Shown: in pieces, positions 1 through 5,753 of the stretch | Layout of the letters: every line of letters starts with the position of its first letter | Numbering within the stretch: the stretch's first letter is position 1 | Assembly: GCA_021323495.1 (NCBI GenBank) | Contig: JAJQJO010000085.1 | Coordinates: 1 to 11,189, forward strand | DNA from: Cellvibrio sp. | GTDB taxonomy: Bacteria; Pseudomonadota; Gammaproteobacteria; Pseudomonadales; Cellvibrionaceae | DNA length: 11,189 bases | Direction of reading: 5' to 3' | Notes under the pieces: model-generated | What the model was told of the DNA's origin: nothing | Databases searched by the model: none | The model's input: the letters and a program-made list of their open reading frames with translations, nothing else | Program-made: the position numbers and the translations under genes

Positions 1-2215
1 CCAACATGATGGTATTGGCCCGGGTTATTTTGATGGAGTCAGCCAGCGGGTAAATACCGGGGGTGAGCAGCAGGTTCTTACCTTGGTTCAGTGCGGCATT
101 AATGGTTGTGGCGGTATCGACACCAGCCCGGGCGATGTAGAACTGGCTGATTGGCAAGGAAGTCCCGGCCGATTGGCCATTCGCCCATGACAAGCCTTTG
201 CTGTTGGTGCGCAGCGAAGGTACAAAGATCTCGTAGTTGCTGCCGTTCAGGTAGAGGAATGGCTTCTCGCGGATCACCGGGGTGCTATCGATAAAGGTGT
301 TGGCCGAGGTTGGCCAGGTGCCGCCCGGTAAGTTGTTGGCGATCCCCATAAACACCATATTCCACAGATTGCCCGACCAACTGCCCCATTGGCTGTTGCG
401 CGACATCCACTGCTGTTGCGAGCCACTGCCGATGTCGTAATCCACTTTGGAATCGGCCAGCCAGCCGCCGCTCGCCCAGCCGCCATAGAAATGCAACGAA
501 AGGTTGTTGTTGCGCACGTGCATACGGCGCATAGGCGCCGCCTGGGATACCGCCCACATCATGCCGCCGCCGGGTGGGCTTACCGAAAAGTTTTCGATGC
601 CGCGCCAGAAGTTTTGGGTCGAATTATTATTGGGCAATACGGGATCTGAATGCACCTGGCCGACGATATGCACATCATCCGGCAGCGCACCCAGGCCGAC
701 CACATGGGTGAAGAAACCGACCGGGACATCGAGGTTGTAGGTACCGGGCTTGAACATAATCGCATCGCGCGGGGTGCCGAATTGGTTGTCGCGCTCGCGG
801 GCGTAGATCTGGTTGATCTTGTCCTGCATTTGCGCTTGCGGCATGGAAGGATCAAACACCGTCACGTTAGCGCCGAAGTTGATTGCATTGCTATCGCCCT
901 CGGTGGAAACCGGGAAGGCGGTACTCGCCGGAGAAGCGCCAACGCGGTTGATCGCCACTACCGTAAACGAGTAAGCCGTGTCGGGTGTCAGGCCAGAAAT
1001 CACCGCATTAGTGGCTGTGGGTGACGCCACCAGGGTGCCGTTTTGGTAGACCCGGTAGCCGGTGGCATTGCACGGCGGCACCGAAGTAAACGGCGCGGTC
1101 CAGGACAACACCAAACCAGTGGTGGTCACACCGCTCGCATTCAAGCCAGTGGGGGCATTGGGCAGGCTTCCGCATTGATCCGTGGATGATACTGACGAGG
1201 ATGACCGCGATGAAGAACGTGAAGAGGGCGCTATCGAAGATGAGGTCGCCGGCACGGATGATGAAGTAGTTGCAATAGATGAATACTTGCTCGACGGTGC
1301 TACCGAGCTTGATGGTGCAACAGAAGAAGGCGTCGAAGACGAACCTGTCCCACCGCTGCGGCTACCGTAGATTTCAAACTCCCACAGCGAATAACCATAA
1401 CCGGTACCACGTGCAATGCCATTCATGCGCACATAGCGACCACTGCCGGACAGGCTGAGATCGTCAATTCCGCCGTCGCTATTAGTGGTGGAATAAATTG
1501 TTGTCCAGTTAGCGGCGTCATCCGACACCTGGATCTGGTACGACTTGCCATAGGCCGCTTCCCAGTTGAGCACGACCTTGCTGATATTCGCCTTGGTAGC
1601 CAGATCAACATAGATCCATTCTGCATCGCTAAAGTTGCTGCCCCAGCGGGTGTTGAGGTTGGCATCTGCGACGTTGGCCGGCAGCAAGCCGACTTCAGAC
1701 GAAGACGCCACGACCGGCATGGATTTCGAGAGCAAGCTCGTCTGGGTACTGAACGCACCATACACCTGTAATTCCCACAGCGAATAGCCGTAGCCATTTG
1801 CGCGAGCAGTGCCGTACATGCGCACATAACGGCCGCTGCCGGACAAGTTAATATCGTCGACTCCGCCATCGCTATTGGCAGTGGAATAAATGGTCGTCCA
1901 ACTGGTGCCGTTGCTGGATACCTGGATCTGGTAGGCCTTGCCATAAGCCGCCTCCCAATTCAGTAGCACGCGGTTGATAGTTGCTGTTGCACCCAAGTCC
2001 ACCAGAATCCATTGCGGGTCGCTGAAGTTGCTGCCCCAGCGCGTGCCGGTATTGCCATCGACGGCCGCTGTGGGCGCTAATCCACCTTCCTGTGACGAAG
2101 CCGCCACCGCTTTATTATGGGACAACAGGTTCTGCGCGAACGCTGCAGGTGCTATCAGGGTAAAAGCCACCAGCGATACATAAGCGAGTAGCCGCAACAA
2201 AAGTCGCTCTAACAT
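1..2215 (-). CDS. Secreted multidomain beta-helix protein with two F5/8 type C domains, Ser-rich linker and FN3 (3' end outside window)
   Basis: 738 codons are visible with no internal stop; the gene runs off the left edge. Residues 1-27 form a signal peptide (Arg near the N-terminus, hydrophobic core, cleavage after AFA), so the product is exported. Residues about 31-153 and 162-284 are two F5/8 type C (CBM32/discoidin-like) domains, usually glycan-binding. Residues 285-346 are a Ser/Thr/Ala/Pro linker. Residues about 351-438 are a fibronectin type III domain (PNAPTGLNAS, GYRVYQNGT, LTPDTAYSFTV). From about 445 a beta-helix region begins, with two caps of the pectate-lyase-3 style: FKPGTYNLDVPVG near 488-500 and LLTPGIYPLADSIKI near 716-730. 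Two tandem beta-helix starts recall the GH55 fold, but GH87 or an unclassified family is possible, so no enzyme activity is assigned. The start ATG (2213-2215) has AGGAG at 2224-2228 (complement) 8 nt upstream. The domain layout is secure; the catalytic identity is not. Confidence 0.9.
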   Translation of the reverse strand, partial: MLERLLLRLLAYVSLVAFTLIAPAAFAQNLLSHNKAVAASSQEGGLAPTAAVDGNTGTRWGSNFSDPQWILVDLGATATINRVLLNWEAAYGKAYQIQVSSNGTSWTTIYSTANSDGGVDDINLSGSGRYVRMYGTARANGYGYSLWELQVYGAFSTQTSLLSKSMPVVASSSEVGLLPANVADANLNTRWGSNFSDAEWIYVDLATKANISKVVLNWEAAYGKSYQIQVSDDAANWTTIYSTTNSDGGIDDLSLSGSGRYVRMNGIARGTGYGYSLWEFEIYGSRSGGTGSSSTPSSVAPSSSVAPSSKYSSIATTSSSVPATSSSIAPSSRSSSRSSSSVSSTDQCGSLPNAPTGLNASGVTTTGLVLSWTAPFTSVPPCNATGYRVYQNGTLVASPTATNAVISGLTPDTAYSFTVVAINRVGASPASTAFPVSTEGDSNAINFGANVTVFDPSMPQAQMQDKINQIYARERDNQFGTPRDAIMFKPGTYNLDVPVGFFTHVVGLGALPDDVHIVGQVHSDPVLPNNNSTQNFWRGIENFSVSPPGGGMMWAVSQAAPMRRMHVRNNNLSLHFYGGWASGGWLADSKVDYDIGSGSQQQWMSRNSQWGSWSGNLWNMVFMGIANNLPGGTWPTSANTFIDSTPVIREKPFLYLNGSNYEIFVPSLRTNSKGLSWANGQSAGTSLPISQFYIARAGVDTATTINAALNQGKNLLLTPGIYPLADSIKITRANTIML
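1178..1363 (-). other. Serine-rich interdomain linker
   Basis: Codons 285-346 encode a low-complexity stretch dominated by Ser with Ala, Pro, Thr and a few Arg, including repeated APSSS/PSSSVAPSS-like units. Such polyserine linkers separate binding modules from catalytic modules in secreted enzymes of Cellvibrio and Saccharophagus. It joins the duplicated F5/8 domains to the FN3 domain. The acidic ORF on the opposite strand here is only the complement of these Ser codons. Confidence 0.85.
1364..2125 (-). repeat. Tandem duplicated F5/8 type C domains inside the secreted protein
   Basis: Residues 31-153 (about 2125-1757) and 162-284 (about 1732-1364) align without gaps over 123 positions, with about 81 identical by hand count. 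Long shared blocks include RWGSNFSD, LNWEAAYGK, YQIQVS, WTTIYST, NSDGG and SGSGRYVRM. The DNA is also visibly similar between the copies. This indicates an internal domain duplication, probably increasing avidity for a glycan. Divergence is concentrated in the first 30 positions and a few loop positions, which may tune binding. Confidence 0.9.
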
Positions 2216-2240
2216 TTTGAATACTCCTGTGATTATTTTT

Positions 2241-2262
2241 ATGTAAAGGAAATTTTTTACAT
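2241..2262. promoter_or_regulatory. Inverted repeat ATGTAAA-N8-TTTACAT in the leader of the secreted protein
   Basis: Perfect 7-bp arms at 2241-2247 and 2256-2262 are separated by 8 bases, 25 bases upstream of the start codon. It is AT-rich and could be a repressor/activator site or a weak leader hairpin close to the ribosome binding site. No family consensus is recognised. Confidence 0.4.
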
Positions 2263-2272
2263 GGGATAGATT

Positions 2273-2310
2273 CAGGCGATATCACCTGGATCACATTGGT
2301 CATCGCCAAT
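2273..2310. promoter_or_regulatory. Pair of imperfect palindromes upstream of the secreted protein, possible operators
   Basis: CAGGCGATATCACCTG (2273-2288) matches its own reverse complement at 14 of 16 positions. ATTGGTCATCGCCAAT (2295-2310) does so at 12 of 16. Their centres are 22 bp apart, close to two helical turns, so dimers bound to both would face the same side of the DNA. They lie 58-95 bases upstream of the secreted-protein start, where a regulator of a carbohydrate-active enzyme would be expected. The binding protein is unknown. Confidence 0.35.
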
Positions 2311-2465
2311 AGCAGTGCAAACGCGCTCGCTGAAATGTGCAAGACACTTGGCCGATGAGGTCGCGTTATTTTATTGATCGGAAGACTGCCGTCGTCCTGA
2401 CAGCGCCATCGAACACAATTCGGGACGTTCGGCTAATTAACAACAACACTACGCGCTAAAAATCA

Positions 2466-2494
2466 TTGCCAATCAATTGTTTAAGCTGTGTTAT
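2466..2494 (+). promoter_or_regulatory. Possible sigma-70 promoter upstream of the helicase
   Basis: TTGCCA (2466-2471) matches the -35 consensus at 5 of 6 positions and TGTTAT (2489-2494) matches -10 at 4 of 6, with the optimal 17-base spacing. Transcription would start near 2501 and leave a leader of about 260 bases before the helicase. It is the best match noticed in this gap but is based on consensus alone. Confidence 0.3.
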
Positions 2495-2498
2495 CAGG

Positions 2499-2708
2499 AT
2501 GGAATACCCGGGGATAAAAAACTTTTCGATTTTCACAGTGAATATTGCGCGCCAAAGGTTCGCATACGCCGCCGTAAAACTATTTTGTGCAAACCTCCGG
2601 CCGTTACCCTGGACAAAAGTGGGAAGTTGTTTTTCTGAACTGGTGCACAAAATTTATCTACCGGAAATGGGTGTGAAAGAAACACAAAGCAAAACGGAGC
2701 GTTTATGA
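2499..2708 (+). CDS. Candidate small protein of 69 aa upstream of the helicase (doubtful)
   Basis: An ORF from ATG 2499 begins MEYPGIKNFSIF and ends ETQSKTERL. Its TGA overlaps the ATG of the next small ORF (ATGA at 2705-2708), an arrangement typical of translational coupling. Against it: there is no usable Shine-Dalgarno at the right distance (AGG directly abuts the ATG), the predicted promoter would make it almost leaderless, the composition resembles non-coding DNA, and no domain is recognised. Confidence 0.15.
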   Translation: MEYPGIKNFSIFTVNIARQRFAYAAVKLFCANLRPLPWTKVGSCFSELVHKIYLPEMGVKETQSKTERL

Positions 2709-2818
2709 TGCGCAGCTCAACCGACTCCCTAATGACCTATTCGTTCACGGAAGACCACCACAATGACCACGGAAACTATCATGGATACACCAGCAGCACT
2801 GTTACACAACACGTTTAA
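2705..2818 (+). CDS. Candidate 37-aa leader ORF overlapping the helicase start
   Basis: ATG 2705 is preceded by GGAG at 2696-2699 with 5 bases of spacing, a better ribosome binding site than that of the helicase itself. The 37-residue ORF (starts MMRSSTDSLM, ends TVTQHV) is rich in His, Thr and Ser and stops with TAA at 2816-2818, 56 bases inside the helicase gene in another frame. It could be a leader peptide that opens the mRNA or reinitiates ribosomes onto the helicase start at 2763 or 2781. The product itself has no recognised function, and chance cannot be excluded. Confidence 0.3.
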   Translation: MMRSSTDSLMTYSFTEDHHNDHGNYHGYTSSTVTQHV

Positions 2819-4724
2819 ACTAACCTCCTTTCGTCCCGGCCAGGAGGCGGTGATCGGCGCGCTTTTGCATGGCCATTCGGCGCTCGCCGTTTTCCCCACT
2901 GGCGGTGGAAAAAGTCTCTGCTATCAGTTGCCCGCGTTGCTATTCGATGGCTTGACCCTGGTAGTGTCGCCGCTGATTGCCCTGATGAAAGATCAGGTTG
3001 ATGCGCTACAAACATTGGGAATCAAGGCCGCGCGGTTGGATTCATCGCTCGGCAAAGACGAGGCACAAACGATTTATACATCGCTGCAGGACGGCAGTTT
3101 AAAATTGTTGTATGTCTCGCCCGAGCGCCTGAAGAATGAACGTTTTGTGCAGCGGCTTGGTCATTTAAATATCAGCTTGCTGGCCATTGATGAAGCTCAC
3201 TGTATTTCCGAGTGGGGTCACAATTTCCGCCCCGATTATTTGCTACTCGCCGACCTTACGAAAAAATTGCGTGTCGCGCGCATACTCGCATTAACTGCGA
3301 CCGCGACCCCCAGTGTTGCCGCCGACATTTGCAAACAGTTTGCGATACAACCAGAGCATCATATCCAAACGAGTTTCGCACGCCCCAATTTGCAATTGCG
3401 CGTAACCCCCTGCACTGCAGAAACGCGTATCGAATTATTATTGGCGCGCCTGCATAAACACCCGGTTGATGCAGCGACCATTATATATGTCACCTTGCAA
3501 AAAACCGCAGAGGAAGTTGCTGCAGCAATTAATGCAGCGGGTTTGAATGCAGCGCACTATCACGCCGGTTTAAAAGACGACGAGCGCGAGCAAGTGCAAA
3601 ACCGGTTTATGAACGGTGAGGTTCCTATTGTCGTTGCAACTATCGCGTTCGGCATGGGCATCGATAAAAGCAATATTCGCGCGGTCTACCATTTTAATTT
3701 GCCTAAATCGATTGAAAACTACGTGCAGGAAATCGGGCGCGCTGGCCGCGATGGCAATCCATCGTTGTGTGAAATGCTTGCGGTGGGCGACGACATTCGC
3801 GTACTGGAAAATTTCACTTACGGCGATACTCCCGCTGTTGAAAGCCTGCGCGCGTTAATCGAACATTTGCTTGCGTTTGATGATGTATTTGATATTTCCA
3901 TTTACGAATTATCCAGCCAGTTTGATCTGCGCCCGCTGGTGTTAAATACCGCGCTAACATATCTGGAGTTGCAAGGCGTTATCAGCGCCCAGAGCCCGTT
4001 TTACACAGAATACAAAGTCAGTTTTATCCAGGATCAACAATTCATTTTTTCCCAATTTGATGCAGATCGTGCAGCGTTTTTACAGCAATTATTTTCCGCC
4101 GGGCGTATGGGCCGGAAATGGCTCTCGCTCGATATGCTCGCCATTCCGTTGCAATTAAATGAACCCAAAGAGCGTATCACCAAAGCGCTGGACTATATTG
4201 CCGAAAAAGGTTGGATCGAGTTGATCGTCGCCAACTTGCGTCAGGGATACAAAAATACTAAATCCATTAGTACGCCTGAAAAATTAACTGCGTTGTGTGA
4301 CCATTTAAATAAATTGTTTATGGCGCGCGAAGCGCGCGATATCAAACGTATCTACAGCGTACTTGCGTTTGCTAATAACCCCGCCTGTTTAAGCCAGCAG
4401 TTGATGCAATATTTTGGTGAGGTGAGTGCGCAACCCTGCGGGATTTGTAATCATTGCCGCGGCAACCAACCTGTTCAAGTTAGCTTGCCCGCTGAGGTGT
4501 CGTTGACATCTGCACAGCTAGCATTGATAGCCGATTTAAAAAACGAAGCCTACGCGGTTTTACAGCAACCGCGGCAACTGGCCCGATTTTTATGTGGATT
4601 GCCCAGCCCGGCAACTAGCCGCTCGGTATTGAAATCTCATCGGTGGTTTGGTGCGTTGGCAGAGGTATCGTTTGCAGTAGTGCTGGCTGGGCTGCAATCT
4701 ATGCAATATCGTAATGAGGGATAA
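2763..4724 (+). CDS. RecQ-family ATP-dependent DNA helicase, RqlH-like architecture
   Basis: A 653-residue cytoplasmic SF2 helicase expected to unwind DNA 3'-5' in repair or recombination. Visible motifs in order: FRPGQ (23-27, motif 0), Walker A PTGGGKS (45-51), SPLIALMKDQ (69-78, Ia), DEAHCISEWGHNFRPDY (143-159, II plus the RecQ aromatic-rich loop), ALTATAT (176-182, III), and the V/VI region ending QEIGRAGRDG (322-331). The tetracysteine zinc module (C542, then YFGE, then C559, C562, C565) lies about 210 residues after motif VI, whereas in E. coli RecQ it follows the core directly. The intervening segment is a possible winged-helix-like linker, and no HRDC domain is evident. This resembles the motor unit of RqlH-type helicases. 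The start is uncertain: ATG 2763 has no clear Shine-Dalgarno and ATG 2781 is possible. The symbol is left blank because a canonical RecQ may exist elsewhere in the genome. Confidence 0.93.
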   Translation: MTTETIMDTPAALLHNTFKLTSFRPGQEAVIGALLHGHSALAVFPTGGGKSLCYQLPALLFDGLTLVVSPLIALMKDQVDALQTLGIKAARLDSSLGKDEAQTIYTSLQDGSLKLLYVSPERLKNERFVQRLGHLNISLLAIDEAHCISEWGHNFRPDYLLLADLTKKLRVARILALTATATPSVAADICKQFAIQPEHHIQTSFARPNLQLRVTPCTAETRIELLLARLHKHPVDAATIIYVTLQKTAEEVAAAINAAGLNAAHYHAGLKDDEREQVQNRFMNGEVPIVVATIAFGMGIDKSNIRAVYHFNLPKSIENYVQEIGRAGRDGNPSLCEMLAVGDDIRVLENFTYGDTPAVESLRALIEHLLAFDDVFDISIYELSSQFDLRPLVLNTALTYLELQGVISAQSPFYTEYKVSFIQDQQFIFSQFDADRAAFLQQLFSAGRMGRKWLSLDMLAIPLQLNEPKERITKALDYIAEKGWIELIVANLRQGYKNTKSISTPEKLTALCDHLNKLFMAREARDIKRIYSVLAFANNPACLSQQLMQYFGEVSAQPCGICNHCRGNQPVQVSLPAEVSLTSAQLALIADLKNEAYAVLQQPRQLARFLCGLPSPATSRSVLKSHRWFGALAEVSFAVVLAGLQSMQYRNEG

Positions 4725-4740
4725 AACAATCAGGCATGAA

Positions 4741-4771
4741 AAAAGGCTTTGCAGTACCTGCAAAGCCTTTT
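4741..4771. terminator. Bidirectional intrinsic terminator between convergent genes
   Basis: A perfect 14-bp stem, AAAAGGCTTTGCAG (4741-4754) and its complement (4758-4771), encloses a 3-base loop. Read leftwards it ends in a run of six T, which suits termination of the PEP-CTERM gene 24 bases after its stop. Read rightwards it ends in TTTT and can stop the helicase transcript, 17 bases after its stop codon. Confidence 0.88.
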
Positions 4772-4794
4772 GGGTAAATGCTACCAAACGGGAG

Positions 4795-5343
4795 TTAAGC
4801 TTTTTTGCGACGAGCAGCCATTAAGCCCGCAAAGCCCACCAGCATTAACAACAGGCCAGACGTTTCTGGTACTGGAGTAGTTTGGGTGTTGGTAAAAGAA
4901 AAGCTTAGGTCGTTGTAACCGTATTCGCCTTCCGGGGCGCCCCACAGGTCTTCAAAACTCACTAAAGTAACGCCTGGTTGCCAGTTTTCTTGTACACGTG
5001 CGTGGATCAGGCCATCCGCATTGCGAGTGGCTGGGCCGGTATACCAGCTGTAACCTGTGTCATGCACATATAATTGGAATATTAATTCGGTACCAGCGGC
5101 AAAATTACCCAGGTCCATGGTTTCCCCGATGGCGGTCGCATGGTTGTTGAAAATGAATGTCAGATTTAACAACAGGTCATTACTGTAGTTTGCTGAGTTG
5201 CCTTCGTATTTGGCGACAACATTACCGCCGGAAGCGATAACAGACAAACCTTCAGTGCCGGTAGCGGCGATAGGGTGAGCGAAAACGGTAGCGCTGAATA
5301 CAGAAGCAGCGATGAACGAGGTGATTTTAGCCAGTAATTTCAT
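4795..5343 (-). CDS. PEP-CTERM sorting-domain protein with DUF4114-like motif
   Basis: A 182-residue exported protein. Residues 1-22 are a signal peptide (MKLLAKITSF, hydrophobic core, cleavage after TVFA). The C-terminus has the tripartite PEP-CTERM signal: VPET at 158-161 in place of VPEP, a hydrophobic segment at about 163-175 and a basic tail RRKK at 178-181. This targets proteins to exosortase (EpsH/XrtA) processing, often for release into an extracellular matrix. The mature part includes VSFEDLWGAPEGEYGYNDLSF (128-148, two adjoining pieces), which resembles the FEDL...DYND signature of DUF4114, a putative calcium-binding beta domain. No exosortase gene lies in the window. The ribosome binding site is weak (GGAATAAG upstream of ATG 5343). 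A sigma-54-type promoter match and a hairpin precede it. The sorting signal is secure; the function is unknown. Confidence 0.9.
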   Translation of the reverse strand: MKLLAKITSFIAASVFSATVFAHPIAATGTEGLSVIASGGNVVAKYEGNSANYSNDLLLNLTFIFNNHATAIGETMDLGNFAAGTELIFQLYVHDTGYSWYTGPATRNADGLIHARVQENWQPGVTLVSFEDLWGAPEGEYGYNDLSFSFTNTQTTPVPETSGLLLMLVGFAGLMAARRKKA

Positions 5344-5377
5344 AATTCTTATTCCATAGTTTTATTGCGGTGAAATT

Positions 5378-5395
5378 TAGAAACCGGGGTTTCTA
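5378..5395. promoter_or_regulatory. Inverted repeat in the PEP-CTERM 5' leader
   Basis: TAGAAACCGGGGTTTCTA has perfect 8-bp arms around a 2-base centre. It lies 34 bases upstream of the PEP-CTERM start codon and inside the expected leader if transcription starts near 5410. It could be an operator or, as RNA, a short stable hairpin with a 4-base loop. Confidence 0.4.
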
Positions 5396-5419
5396 TAAAA
5401 AAGTTTACATAGCACCAAT

Positions 5420-5435
5420 AGCAATATTAAGGCCA
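5420..5435 (-). promoter_or_regulatory. Sigma-54-type promoter match for the PEP-CTERM gene
   Basis: Read on the minus strand the sequence is TGGCCTTAATATTGCT. It matches the sigma-54 pattern TGGCAC-N5-TTGCW at TGGC, TTGC and the final W, with the required GG-N10-GC spacing; only the A and C after TGGC differ. The predicted start site is near 5410, giving a 66-base leader. Sigma-54 control with the PrsK/PrsR two-component pair is known for PEP-CTERM/exosortase systems, so the location supports the match. Confidence 0.6.
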
Positions 5436-5555
5436 AGGTTTTGGAACGCAGGATTGGCGCGCTAATCGTCAAACTGAAAATATGCACTATTCTTCACTTT
5501 TGTAAAAAAGCCCGACGATTTAAGCGTCCAAAAAGAGGCTTGCGATTCTGGCCAG

Positions 5556-5580
5556 CTGACAGGTCAGGCTTGGAGCCTGA
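5556..5580. promoter_or_regulatory. Two overlapping inverted repeats, possible activator or operator sites
   Basis: CTGAC-AG-GTCAG (5556-5567) overlaps TCAGGCT-TGG-AGCCTGA (5564-5580); both are perfect and share TCAG. They lie about 150 bases upstream of the predicted PEP-CTERM start site, the usual distance for a sigma-54 enhancer-binding protein, and about 175 bases upstream of the sugar-operon start codon. If transcribed, only one hairpin could form at a time. Confidence 0.4.
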
Positions 5581-5605
5581 GTGTAAATAACTGTTTGCAG
5601 TATCG

Positions 5606-5617
5606 CGCCCTTGGGCG
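5606..5617. promoter_or_regulatory. Short inverted repeat CGCCC-TT-GGGCG
   Basis: Perfect 5-bp arms around TT, in the region upstream of the sugar operon. It may be an operator half-site pair. It is short enough to occur by chance. Confidence 0.25.
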
Positions 5618-5714
5618 ACATGGAATAAAGTCGTGCGCCTGCAATAATAAATCTTATATTTGTCACCTTTGCGCCCTGCTTTTAAGGGTCGCGGGGGTAA
5701 AAAATTAAAACGAT

Positions 5715-5729
5715 GCGGACTTGATCCGC
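5715..5729. promoter_or_regulatory. Inverted repeat GCGGA-N5-TCCGC just upstream of the isomerase
   Basis: Perfect 5-bp arms (5715-5719 and 5725-5729) around CTTGA, ending 13 bases before the Shine-Dalgarno. It could be a repressor site or leader hairpin controlling the sugar operon. It lies where an upstream in-frame TTG (5721) would begin, which argues that the region is untranslated. Confidence 0.3.
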
Positions 5730-5742
5730 CTTGCTACCGCCC

Positions 5743-5746
5743 GGAG
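5743..5746 (+). promoter_or_regulatory. Shine-Dalgarno deciding the isomerase start
   Basis: GGAG lies 7 bases before ATG 5754. The longer reading from TTG 5721 would add MIRLATARRTT, which lacks its own ribosome binding site and family resemblance, so 5754 is preferred. Confidence 0.85.
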
Positions 5747-5753
5747 AACTACG

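Larger units (their letters stand above)
2216..2762. other. Divergent intergenic region between the secreted protein and the RecQ-family helicase
   Basis: These 547 bases hold no confident gene. The left part (2216-2310) carries three inverted repeats just upstream of the secreted-protein start. The right part holds a possible sigma-70 promoter (2466-2494) and two small ORFs (2499-2708 and 2705-2818) that may precede helicase translation. No tRNA, terminator or mobile-element end was seen. Confidence 0.6.
5344..5753. other. Divergent control region between the PEP-CTERM gene and the sugar operon
   Basis: These 410 bases have no credible ORF. From left to right they hold the leader inverted repeat (5378-5395), the sigma-54-type match (5420-5435), an AT-rich stretch (about 5460-5515), two overlapping inverted repeats (5556-5580), CGCCC-TT-GGGCG (5606-5617), GCGGA-N5-TCCGC (5715-5729) and the Shine-Dalgarno of the isomerase (5743-5746). 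A TATATT at 5655-5660 could be a -10 box for the sugar operon, but no good -35 accompanies it. Confidence 0.6.

Noticed and set aside
1182..1370. Acidic ORF on the plus strand rich in Asp and Glu
   Set aside because: It is the exact complement of the Ser-rich linker of the minus-strand secreted protein; Ser codons read backwards give Asp/Glu-type codons. It has no ribosome binding site or independent support.
1423..1944. 173-aa minus-strand ORF in another frame
   Set aside because: It is a shadow of the duplicated F5/8 domains in a wrong frame; the repeat in the real gene gives it an internal repeat of its own, but the in-frame 738-codon reading has clear domains and a signal peptide.
5721..5753. 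Longer N-terminus of the isomerase from TTG
   Set aside because: The added residues MIRLATARRTT do not resemble the family start, there is no ribosome binding site before 5721, and GGAG at 5743-5746 serves ATG 5754.
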